From NCBI GenBank assembly GCA_903924465.1, contig CAIYBN010000053.1, forward strand, positions 1 to 38,364: 38,364 nt of DNA, given 5' to 3'. A program made the translations under genes and the position numbers. Position 1 is the stretch's first letter. Each line of letters begins with the position of its first letter. The notes under the pieces were generated by a model that saw only the letters and a program-made list of their open reading frames with translations, was not told where the DNA came from and made no database searches. This document shows positions 1 to 7,828 of the stretch, in pieces. Source of the stretch: an uncultured Myxococcales bacterium (GTDB lineage Bacteria; Myxococcota_A; UBA9042).

Positions 1-21
1 CCTGACTGCCACGCTTGGCAA

Positions 22-50
22 AGTCTACGCCGCCAGATCGGCGCGTCAAT
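22..50. repeat. Hairpin-forming repeat shared with the IS91 flank
   Basis: About 27 bp here closely match 16027-16055 in the same orientation (shared core CGCCGCCAGATCGGC, then CGTCAA). Both can fold into a small hairpin: outer ACG/CGT and inner CCG/CGG arms around a CCAGAT loop with a bulge. A looser match (ATTCGTGTAATCCTGC here, ATTTGCGTGAATTTCTGC near 16073) follows in both. The other copy lies just past the 3' end of the IS91-type transposase gene, where such elements carry oriIS, so this may be an IS91 end left behind. That reading is inference. Confidence 0.45.
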
Positions 51-129
51 TCGTGTAATCCTGCAACATTGAGCACATTCCCCGGCGCGTTCGGCCGCGC
101 CCCAGCGCCAACAGTGCGAGGCCACGCGT

Positions 130-1683
130 TCACCGCTCAAACGGCCCGAGGTCCGTCGGGGCGTTGCGCGCGTTGCCCGCCCGATCGCGGGTTGCGTTCT
201 GGTTCAGAGCCCCGAGGTTGAGAAAAGGTGCACTGTCGGTCGGGGCCCACGCGCCCGGCGCCGAGTTGGCGCCGTCGGGCAGCGCCTGGAACCACGTCGG
301 CACGAGTGCAGCTGTGACGTGTTCCTGGTCGTTTGGCGTGCGGCCGCTCAGCGTGGCGTGGATGTAGTAGTTCTGAACGAAGACGTTCTCGGGGCCGCTC
401 CCGTCCACTTCCAGCGCGAGCATGTTGGCGCCAATACCGAGGAACACGTTGTTCTCAACGCGGTTGCGATTGGCGCCGTTGATGAACTGAAGCGCCCGCC
501 GGCCCGTGGCCTTCGTCACGAACAAGTTGTGCAGGATCTGGTTGTCCGACGCACCGAGGTTCGGGTTGTCCGTCTCTTGCCAGAAGCTCGCGCCGTGCGT
601 CTTGTAGACAGCAAAGATGTTGTTGCGGACGATGCTCCGGCGCGTTGAAGTGAAGTTGCTGCCTTGGGCGAGGCCGTCGTGAAAGAAGTTCTCCTCAACG
701 AGGAAGAAGTCGCTCGCGCCGCGGCCACCGTCGCCGGGCGTGCCGGCCACGGCGTCACAGTCCGGTGAGTCCACGGCGATCCCCTTGTCAACGCAGGTCT
801 GCGCCGGGTCAGGGTTGATCTGGAAGTCGCTGTCAGAGCAACCCCAGATCTCGTTCTGCCGCACGACGTTCCAGTCGCCGCCATTGGACAGGTAGATGCC
901 ATGGTCGGCCAAGTCGTGTGCGGCGCAGCGTTCGATGACGAACCAATCCGCGACCCCGGTGAAGAAACCCTCCTCCGCTTGGCCATGGCTGACGCAGTTC
1001 AGGACGGCATTGCCTTTGGCGTGTGAGATCGCCGCCTCACCGCTGCCGACCGCGCGCAGGCCCATCTTGCCACCGACCAGTTCGAAGCCGTCGACCGCGA
1101 CGAAGCTCGAACCCTCCAAGTTGATGCACGCGGCCCGGCCGGTGCTGCAGCAGTGGATGACCACGCCCAGCGCCGCGCCGTCGCGCTCTGCATAGAGGAC
1201 AATGGGTTGTTCGTACGTGCCGGCGATGGCGCCGAGCTGGTAGCAGCCGTCGTAGGCTCCCCGGACGAAGAAGACTTCCGTGTCCGGCGAAGCGGCCTTG
1301 AGCGCGGACGGCACGTCCATCGGCGTCTGTTTGGTGGTCCCGTCACCGCCGCCGGTCGGGCTCACGTAGATCACCTTCGATGGCTGCCAGTTGGGATCCG
1401 TGTAGTAGCGGTTGAATTGCTCGGCAAAGCCGCGGTAGGTGCTGCCGCGGGCGACTGCGGGCTGATCCAGCGGGACCATCGCAACGAGGTTGGGGTCAGG
1501 GTTCTGCGTTTCACCGCCGACATCGGATCCACTGTCCACAGCCGCAGCATCGGCGTCCACGGCAGTCTCCCCTATCGCCGCATCCAATCCACCGTCGTTG
1601 CTTGCCGAGTTGGCCCCACAGCCAGCGAGCAGCGCCGCCAGAAGAGGGATGTAGGCCAGCAACGCATTTGCATAGGATTTCAT
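130..1683 (-). CDS. Secreted lipoprotein with parallel beta-helix (NosD-like) domain
   Basis: A 517-residue protein with a lipoprotein signal peptide; the hydrophobic run ends in LLAGC, making Cys22 the likely lipidated residue. An Asp/Ala-rich linker follows (about 25-65), typical of surface lipoproteins. From about residue 100 the sequence becomes a series of short strands with N-rich turns (for example NVVRQNEIWGCSDSD, RSIVRNNIF, NRVENNVFLG), the pattern of right-handed parallel beta-helix proteins of the NosD / pectate-lyase-like type. The opening IYVSPTGGGDGTTKQTP is also typical of that class. No catalytic residues can be assigned, so it may bind or cleave a polysaccharide or be structural. 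Its ATG follows a GAGAGGTTG-like ribosome site. The function is unknown; the fold assignment is fairly secure. Confidence 0.8.
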   Translation of the reverse strand: MKSYANALLAYIPLLAALLAGCGANSASNDGGLDAAIGETAVDADAAAVDSGSDVGGETQNPDPNLVAMVPLDQPAVARGSTYRGFAEQFNRYYTDPNWQPSKVIYVSPTGGGDGTTKQTPMDVPSALKAASPDTEVFFVRGAYDGCYQLGAIAGTYEQPIVLYAERDGAALGVVIHCCSTGRAACINLEGSSFVAVDGFELVGGKMGLRAVGSGEAAISHAKGNAVLNCVSHGQAEEGFFTGVADWFVIERCAAHDLADHGIYLSNGGDWNVVRQNEIWGCSDSDFQINPDPAQTCVDKGIAVDSPDCDAVAGTPGDGGRGASDFFLVEENFFHDGLAQGSNFTSTRRSIVRNNIFAVYKTHGASFWQETDNPNLGASDNQILHNLFVTKATGRRALQFINGANRNRVENNVFLGIGANMLALEVDGSGPENVFVQNYYIHATLSGRTPNDQEHVTAALVPTWFQALPDGANSAPGAWAPTDSAPFLNLGALNQNATRDRAGNARNAPTDLGPFER

Positions 1684-2144
1684 GATACAACCTCTCAGCG
1701 GCGGTCACGACTGAACCCCCACATCAGCCCGCAAGGTAGGTTGCAGGAAAGGCATGTCGAGGGCTGGGCAAATTGCGCCACGGCGGACTGGCGCGCGAGC
1801 CGGAGCAGTCTCAAGAACTTCTGCGCTCATGAGGTCGATACCTGTTCCATCGGGGTCTCGCTCCGCAATTCGCCGCCCACATCGAACTCCTTGGTAGCGA
1901 CGGAACGTCCCGTGCCGCGCCTGAAGCCCAGTTGGACCGATCCGACGCGCCCGTCAGGAGCTCGCACCGGCTTCACGTTGAAATGGACCTGTGGCTGTTG
2001 ACACCATGGCGGTCGTCTGGTGCCTGATGTGCGAAATGCCGGCCCCGATCTGCCGGTGGACACGTCGCACATCCTGTCGCCCGTCATCTACGCGGCGTCA
2101 TCCAGGGCGTACTGAACGCTATCAGCGCAGCGTTGTGGCCACGG
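1684..2144. other. Intergenic region with decayed sequence
   Basis: No convincing gene. Around 1868-1900 the minus strand reads KEFDVGGEL, resembling KELDVNGKF at 2893 in the decayed hsdS tail, so this stretch and 2870-2910 appear to share ancestry. The first copy of the dispersed repeat occupies about 1919-2041. Confidence 0.5.
1919..2041. repeat. Dispersed repeat, copy A
   Basis: First of four related copies. It shares GCGCCTGAAGCC, CAGGAGCTCGCAC, TTGACACCAT and GGTCGTCTGGTGCC in order with copy C (12095-12225), and the second half with copies B and D. Relative to C it has small deletions near 1970 and 1982, which break a shared plus-strand reading of about 17 residues (VDTMAVVWCLMCEMP here). 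It is either a relic of a gene or the edge of a mobile element. Confidence 0.6.
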
Positions 2145-2402
2145 TTACGCGGCCATCGTCACGATCTCGACCGGCACTTTACGCGCGCGGGCGTTCGTCA
2201 CGATGTCTTCCAGCGCGGCGAGCGCCGCGGTCTCGACCCAGGCCTCGCCACATTGCTGGCACACCAGCGCCGGCACGCTGCGCACCACGATGAGCGCGTC
2301 GCCAAAGTCCGTGGTCGACGTGGTCGTGCCATGCTCGCAAAGGCCGCCGCACAACGCGCAGATGTCTTTGCTTTGCTTGCTCGTTTGGCTCTGCTTGCCC
2401 AT
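2145..2402 (-). CDS. YgiT/MqsA-type zinc-finger antitoxin
   Basis: An 85-residue protein with two zinc-binding pairs, CALC at residues 15-18 and CQQC at 48-51, with spacing and surrounding sequence (VVRSVPALVCQQCGEAW) characteristic of the YgiT/MqsA N-terminal zinc finger. It lacks the C-terminal HTH of full MqsA, as do many short YgiT-type proteins encoded beside DUF4258 genes. It starts three bases after the upstream toxin gene ends, and its ribosome site (GGAGG) overlaps that stop codon, so the two are translationally coupled. Expected role: neutralise the upstream protein and probably repress the operon. The toxin-first order matches MqsRA-like loci. Confidence 0.85.
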   Translation of the reverse strand: MGKQSQTSKQSKDICALCGGLCEHGTTTSTTDFGDALIVVRSVPALVCQQCGEAWVETAALAALEDIVTNARARKVPVEIVTMAA

Positions 2403-2405
2403 CTT

Positions 2406-2726
2406 TCACCTCCGGCGCTTACCGCCGCCCGCCTCAAAGTGTAGCACGTCCGGATCGTACACGGTGATGACGTGCAGCACCGGACCATCGTCCTGCCACG
2501 CCACCACGACGTGCAGCGACCGCGTGCCGATTTGACCCAGCAGGATCGCGGTCGGAAAAGGCCGGCGCGCGTCATCCTGTTCGACCAGAGCGCCGAGGCG
2601 CAACAGTTCCAGCAAGTCCCGCGTCCCCACGCCGCGCTCGCGCATGCGGTCCATGGCGTGAATCCGCCAGCGAATGTGGTCGCCGGCCAACGCGATGTCG
2701 ACCCGCTGCCGCCAGTCAGTCGTCAT
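2406..2726 (-). CDS. DUF4258 family protein, probable toxin
   Basis: A 106-residue protein matching DUF4258: an N-terminal helix with IHAMDRMRERGV (about 22-33), a central 'LLRLGALVEQDD' turn, then LLGQIGTRSLHVVVAW and VLHVITVYDPDVLHF, the conserved strand pair ending in a Tyr-x-Pro-Asp-like motif. Families of this kind are usually paired with YgiT-type zinc-finger antitoxins, as here, and are thought to be RNase-like toxins related to MqsR/RelE folds; activity is inferred only. The start ATG overlaps the stop codon of the decayed hsdS tail (ATGA), so it may once have been expressed as part of a restriction operon. Confidence 0.85.
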   Translation of the reverse strand: MTTDWRQRVDIALAGDHIRWRIHAMDRMRERGVGTRDLLELLRLGALVEQDDARRPFPTAILLGQIGTRSLHVVVAWQDDGPVLHVITVYDPDVLHFEAGGGKRRR

Positions 2727-2893
2727 GCTGACCTCTGTTTTCGCGGCGCACGAGTCGTCGCGTCACCAGCCACTCGAATCCGCGCCAGCAAAACCGCCAC
2801 CGGTTCATCCGCCGGGTCCTGATCGACCAGCTTGCCGTCGAAGCCTTCCGATGGGATCCGTCCTTCGAACTTGCCGTTCACATCCAACTCCTT
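2723..2893 (-). pseudogene. hsdS: C-terminal remnant of type I restriction specificity subunit
   Basis: Fifty-six in-frame codons survive, with an in-frame stop a short way upstream and no start. The segment FDGKLVDQDPADEPVAVLLA, followed by RIR, matches the conserved 'F-x-G-K-L-V-P-Q-D-P-x-D-E-P-A-x-x-L-L-x-R-I' helix region of HsdS, the DNA-recognition subunit of type I restriction-modification enzymes. No target-recognition domain, hsdM or hsdR is left nearby. Its stop codon overlaps the ATG of the DUF4258 toxin. The preceding KELDVNGKF segment is also echoed at about 1868-1900, showing local duplication or rearrangement. Confidence 0.6.
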
Positions 2894-3105
2894 CGCAGGC
2901 CCGGACCGACAAGCCGCCTGCCGCCGAATGCGTCAAAGCAGGTCGACAGTGGGCGGCCGTGCGGAAGCGCCGCCTGACCTTCAGTTTGCCCCTTCCGCCC
3001 GCTCCGTCAAGCCAGACAGCCAGCCAGACAGCCAGACAAGCGAGGCCCAGAATCCCGTCATTTTTTGGTGTTGAGGCGCAGCTGTGCGCCCGCGGCCCGC
3101 AGAAA

Positions 3106-3213
3106 CGGCGATCTGACGTCTGCGCAGGACGATCGGCGCACTTCATGTTGCTTTCGGACAAATCGCTCTCGACACCATCGCGTTCGTCTGGTGCCCGCTG
3201 TGCGAAGTGCCGA
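3106..3213. repeat. Dispersed repeat, copy B
   Basis: Nearly identical to copy D (17834-17938) through TCTGCGCAGGACGATCGGCG, then CACTTCATGTTG, GGACAAATCGCTCTCGACAC and TGCGAAGTGCC. It differs from copies A and C in its upstream half, so B/D and A/C form two subfamilies. A run of six T's (3061-3066) and a fully non-coding neighbourhood precede the downstream gene end at 3371. Apart from this repeat and the hsdS tail I see nothing in 2894-3370. Confidence 0.65.
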
Positions 3214-3370
3214 CGGCGGCACAGGTCCGGCGGCAGCTGCCGATGACGGCGTAGCCACGTTTCCGCCGGGAGCGTAATCGGTTCCGCGCTGGCCCCGTGA
3301 TGCGGCCGGACCGCGACCGTCGGAAACCATCGGCTCCGACAGCTTCAACGTGTTGTACGTGAACGCAAAC

Positions 3371-6300
3371 TCACGGCGTCTTGCCATTGCGCAGGCTGAG
3401 GACGTAGGGCTGGCAGTCCACCGCCGGTCCGACTGTCCTGTAGACGTGAATGTAGAAATCCGCTGAATTGTCCGTACAGATGTTCATGCCCGGCAGGCCG
3501 CTCCCGTTGCCAATGCAGTTGCATTCGCCGCCCATCTCCGGCACCGGCGAGACCGAGGTGATGCCGCCAGGTGACGGGTTCTTCAACGCGCCTGGTCCGG
3601 ACGGTACGCTGCCGTAGAAGTCAGTGGCCCAGGAGTGGTCGGTGACACCGGTGCAGAGCAGCGACGCAGAGGCGCATGACCCACGGTAGACGTCAAAAAC
3701 GAATGCATCTTGCGGATTGGTGATGAAGAAGGCTTGGAAGTTGAAGCGGTCGCAGTCGCCCGTCTTGTCGGTGTCCGCGGTGTCAGTCGCGTGTACGTGA
3801 TACCACGCGCCATTGCCGGCCTGCGGGTCGGTACCGACAGCTTCCTTGGGCGCCGCGAACTCGGCGATGGAGCCCAAATCCACTGCAGCACTGCATTTGT
3901 CGCCCGCACCTCCTGGCGCTGGCAGAATCGCGCACTCGCATCCGTCCGACGTCTTGCCGTTCAGGTCCAGGAAGCCCGCCGGGCAAAGGCCGCTGGAACA
4001 CTTGCCGCCTGCACAGGTCGCGCCTGCGCCACAGCTCGCAGTGCCGTTTTCGTCGGTCGAGCCGTTGCAGTTGTCGTCGAGGCCGTTGCACGTGTCGCTG
4101 ACCCCGGGCCGGATCAGCGGATTCGTGTCGTTGCAATCTCCCGCGGCTGTCGCACTGAGCGTCAGCAGGGCGGCACAGAGGCACTCGGGCTGCGCGCCGG
4201 TGGCGCCAAAGCCGTCGTGGTCGTTGTCCGCGTAGTATGGGATGCAGCCGAGCGTCGATATCGGGTCGACGACGCCATCGCAGTCGTTGTCGATCCCGTC
4301 GCAGATCTCCTTGTTGCCTGGGTACGTCTTGGCACCGCTCACCGGGTTGTCGTCGCAGTCCGTCGCCAACGGGGACCAGCCCGCGCTCGGAGCACACGAG
4401 CATCGCGCCCAGTTCATGATGCCGAAGCCGTCGCCATCGACGTCGCGATAGAGCGGGCTGCAGCCCTTTGAGCCGTCCGGGTCCGTGATGCCATCGCAGT
4501 CGTTGTCGATGCCATCGCAGATCTCGGCTACTTGCGGGTGGATCGTCGCGTTGGTGTCGCTGCAATCGCCAGCGAGGTACACGCGTCCGGCCGCGGGCGC
4601 TGCGCAGGTGCACGTGAGCGTTTTGGGGTCACCGTAGTGGTCGCCGTCGTTGTCCAGATACGAATTGATGCATCCGTCCGCACCCGCAGGGTCGGTCGCG
4701 CCGTCGCAGTCGTCATCCAGGCCATTGCAGACTTCGGTCTGGCCGGGGTGGATAAACGCGTTGCCATCGTTGCAGTCGACGTTAGCGCTGGCGGTTGTGG
4801 TGTACCCGTCTCCGTCCGAATCGCCCGTCGCGGAAGTTGCCACGCACACACCGTTTGCACAGCCGCCCGTCGTCGCGCAGGTTTTGCCTGCGATGAGCGC
4901 GGTACCTTCGGCGTTGCAAACCTCCAAGACGGCACCACTGCAGGACTTGACTCCCGTCTTGCAAGTAATCGCTTGGCAAGTGCCACCATCGCACGTGGTG
5001 CCACTTGCGCATTTCGGCTGCGCGGTCATTTGCGTGCCCGTAGCGTTGCAGAGATAGACGGACGGCCCCACGCACGAGAGCGCGTTCGGCGTGCAGACTT
5101 TCGTTTCGCAAGTGCCGAGAACGCACGCCTTGCCAATGGCCGCGCAGTCCGTGCCGCCATTGCTTACGATTCCCGAGCCGTCCAACTTGCAGACCGTCGC
5201 CACCGAGTCGACGCACGTGGGCGTGTTGGGGAGGCAGATCGCGGCCTCGCAGACACCCGCGACGCAGCCTTTGCCGGGTCCACACGCGACGGTGGGTAAG
5301 TAGCCCGTACCCGTGGGGTCGCAAATCTTCGTGCCAGCGCCGTCACAAGCGCTCGTGTTCGGCGTGCAAAACAAGGCTTTGCAGGCGCCGGCGACACACG
5401 TGTCCCCGCCATCGCTGCAATCAATGGCCCCCGGGTTGAGCGCTGTCCCCGCGGCGTTGCACTTGCCGGCGACTGAGCCGATACAGCTTGGTAGTCCCGG
5501 TGAGCACGCCATGACCTTGCAGGCGCCGCTCTCGCACACAGAATTGGCGTCGCAAGCCTGCACCAACGATGACGTAGCGCCCGACGCCGAGCATTTCTTC
5601 ACCTCGTTGCTGTCGCAGAACAAAGCGTTGGCGGCGCAAACAACGGGCGCACACGCACCGCTGTCGCAGGTGAGTCCGGTCGCGCTGCAGTCGGTCCCGT
5701 TCGTGAAATCGCTGCCCACTCCGTTGCATTGCTCGACCACAAAGCCGTCGCAAAACGCCGTGTTGGGCGCACAGACGTTGGCCACGCACGCCCCGCCCGC
5801 GCAATGGCTCGCCGCGTCGCACGTCTGCGTGACATCCCAGGCCATGCCGTTGGCGCTGCAGACCATGACGTCGTTGCCCGCACAGGTCACATCGTTCGCC
5901 AGGCAGATCGGCTTGGCGCAGCCCCCGTCGACGCATACCAGGCCGGTCGGTGTGCAGTCTTCCCAAAGCACCAGCGCACTGCCGACGGCGTTGCAGTTTG
6001 CGACTTGTGTACCGACGCACGCGGGCGTGTTGGGCTGGCACACTTGCGGCAAGCAGGAGCCGCTGCTGCAGTAGGTGCCCTCGGTGCAGACGCCAGCGTT
6101 GTAGGCGATCGTGCCGTCGGCCGAGCACGCCTTGGCCAATTGTCCATCGCAAAACAGCGCGCTGGGTGTGCAGACCATCGGGACGCAGGCGTCGGCCACG
6201 CAAGCCGCGCCCTGGCCAGCACAATCGACCTTACCAAGCACGCTCAGCCCGCTTGCGCTGCACGTCAAAAGCGCGCCACCGTCGCAATGGGTACCTGGCT

Positions 6301-7369
6301 GGCACGTCCACGGTGAACAGCTCGCGCCCCCTTCGCTCTGGAGGCAGGTCGTTTGTCCACCACACGGACTGGACTTCGCGAAACCGGAGCCGGCGTCGTT
6401 GCAAATCGCCAGCGCGTTGCCCTGACACTGCACCTGTTGCGCCTTGCACACGTCCGGAACGCACGCGCCTGTGCCGCTGACACCGCCGTCGCCGCAATGG
6501 TAGATCTCTGGACAGTCGAAGTCCGTCACGCAGTCCGCGCACACGCCCTTGGCCTTGTCGCACACCAAGCCGAGCGGTTTGCAGTCCTTGTCAGAGCTGC
6601 ATGCCGTAAACGCCTTGCATTTGCCGCCATCACACGTCTCGCCGGGCTTGCAGTCGCTGGCGGCGCCGCACTCAGCGCACTTGCCGAGGATCGGATCGCA
6701 AATCAGGTTGCCCGGGCACTGGTTCGTGGACTTGCAGATGAGGACAAGCTCGCATTTGCCGCCTTTGCAGGTCTGGTTGGCGCCGCAGTCCGCAGTCGTG
6801 GCGCACTCGATGCACTGCTGGGTCGCCGTCGCACAAACGGGCAAGGACAAGCCTTGTGGGGAGGTGGCGCCCGCGCAGTCAGCGTCAAGTGCGCATGTCT
6901 TCACGACCGTGCAGGACTTTTCGACGCAGACATTGCCGACCGGACATTGCCAGTTCACCACGCATTGTGCGCACTTCTGGGTCCAAGGGTCGCAGACGGT
7001 GCCGTTTGCACAGCTCGCGTCACTCGTGCACGACACCGCAGCCACATCGGTCACGAGCGCATCGAGACCTATGTCAGGCGGGACGTCGACCTCATCGCCG
7101 GGTGAGATTGTGCCGTCCCCAGAGTCGTCAGCATCGATCGCGACAGTGTCCGTCGCCGAGGGCGAGTCATCGAGCAGGTCAGAGAGCTGAGCGGTGGCAT
7201 CCGCGTCTTCCGGTCCAAGTACGACTTGGATTGGCGTGTCGGTGTTCGCCCCGCAGCCTTGCGCGAAGAGGATGAGCAAGACGACTGCGAAGCCCGTCGG
7301 GAGATGGAACGGCCGCTGATCCGGCAGTCGGCCGGCGAATAGGAACCATCTTCCTCGAAGTACCGTCAT
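3371..7369 (-). CDS. Giant Cys-rich lipoprotein with MopE-like metal-binding motifs
   Basis: A 1332-residue predicted surface lipoprotein. A long basic N-region leads to LLILFAQGC, with Cys39 the likely lipidated residue; the start may be further in. An acidic linker (about 45-110) is followed by 'C-x-x-D-x-x-C ... C-D ... C-x-x-C' modules, then about a dozen repeats of the type C-x-PN-x-x-x-C-x-G-x-x-x-x-x-C-x-x-x-G. Next come four MopE-type units, DC-x-D followed by hP-G-x-x-E-x-C-N/D-G-x-D-D/N-D-C-D-G. MopE motifs bind copper or calcium in known proteins. The tail is a distinct, Cys-containing beta-rich domain (about 1130-1332). It is a paralogue of the divergent gene at 7829, sharing the N-terminal modules but carrying a different tail, which suggests module swapping. 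Role unknown: surface binding or structural protein. Confidence 0.85.
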   Translation of the reverse strand: MTVLRGRWFLFAGRLPDQRPFHLPTGFAVVLLILFAQGCGANTDTPIQVVLGPEDADATAQLSDLLDDSPSATDTVAIDADDSGDGTISPGDEVDVPPDIGLDALVTDVAAVSCTSDASCANGTVCDPWTQKCAQCVVNWQCPVGNVCVEKSCTVVKTCALDADCAGATSPQGLSLPVCATATQQCIECATTADCGANQTCKGGKCELVLICKSTNQCPGNLICDPILGKCAECGAASDCKPGETCDGGKCKAFTACSSDKDCKPLGLVCDKAKGVCADCVTDFDCPEIYHCGDGGVSGTGACVPDVCKAQQVQCQGNALAICNDAGSGFAKSSPCGGQTTCLQSEGGASCSPWTCQPGTHCDGGALLTCSASGLSVLGKVDCAGQGAACVADACVPMVCTPSALFCDGQLAKACSADGTIAYNAGVCTEGTYCSSGSCLPQVCQPNTPACVGTQVANCNAVGSALVLWEDCTPTGLVCVDGGCAKPICLANDVTCAGNDVMVCSANGMAWDVTQTCDAASHCAGGACVANVCAPNTAFCDGFVVEQCNGVGSDFTNGTDCSATGLTCDSGACAPVVCAANALFCDSNEVKKCSASGATSSLVQACDANSVCESGACKVMACSPGLPSCIGSVAGKCNAAGTALNPGAIDCSDGGDTCVAGACKALFCTPNTSACDGAGTKICDPTGTGYLPTVACGPGKGCVAGVCEAAICLPNTPTCVDSVATVCKLDGSGIVSNGGTDCAAIGKACVLGTCETKVCTPNALSCVGPSVYLCNATGTQMTAQPKCASGTTCDGGTCQAITCKTGVKSCSGAVLEVCNAEGTALIAGKTCATTGGCANGVCVATSATGDSDGDGYTTTASANVDCNDGNAFIHPGQTEVCNGLDDDCDGATDPAGADGCINSYLDNDGDHYGDPKTLTCTCAAPAAGRVYLAGDCSDTNATIHPQVAEICDGIDNDCDGITDPDGSKGCSPLYRDVDGDGFGIMNWARCSCAPSAGWSPLATDCDDNPVSGAKTYPGNKEICDGIDNDCDGVVDPISTLGCIPYYADNDHDGFGATGAQPECLCAALLTLSATAAGDCNDTNPLIRPGVSDTCNGLDDNCNGSTDENGTASCGAGATCAGGKCSSGLCPAGFLDLNGKTSDGCECAILPAPGGAGDKCSAAVDLGSIAEFAAPKEAVGTDPQAGNGAWYHVHATDTADTDKTGDCDRFNFQAFFITNPQDAFVFDVYRGSCASASLLCTGVTDHSWATDFYGSVPSGPGALKNPSPGGITSVSPVPEMGGECNCIGNGSGLPGMNICTDNSADFYIHVYRTVGPAVDCQPYVLSLRNGKTP

Positions 7370-7828
7370 GGTCGAATCACCCGGAACTGGCTCGCAGTTC
7401 GCTTCGCGTGCACATGCGTGGAAAACGCCGAGCTCTCAGTGAGTCGGTGCGCAGCAGGTCCGCAAGGAAGAAAGCGGTGTAACCTGCGTCAGATCCAGCG
7501 TCAAGCAAGTCATCGGGAGTGGAGTCTGCGGCGCAAAATCCCCCGCGCTTCCGGGCGGCGCAACAACTACTGCGGCTCAAACGGCCGTTCGTTTTGGGCC
7601 GAAACCGGTTGCCCGATCCCGGCCCCGACGCCCTGCTGATACGATGAAGTCCGAGACCTTCCCGCTGCTGATCGTCCGATCCCGCCTCCCTTGCTTCGGG
7701 TCGCCCACCGCCGGCCGTGAGCGCGGGGTCGTCGACCGGCATGGGCGTGAGAGTCACTCGATTGCGCCACCGTCTTGGATCGTGGTAGTGGACCGTTCAC
7801 ACCGGCGACGGCCAGACTGGAGCGAACC
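7370..7828. promoter_or_regulatory. Divergent intergenic region between two paralogous lipoprotein genes
   Basis: This 459-bp gap separates the start codons of two divergent giant lipoprotein genes and must hold both promoters. I could not identify a confident -35/-10 pair. No gene is supported here: the reading frames lack family resemblance. Confidence 0.5.

Noticed and set aside
7377..7757. 126-codon minus-strand frame between the divergent lipoprotein genes
   Set aside because: No ribosome site, odd composition and no similarity; treated as non-coding promoter region.
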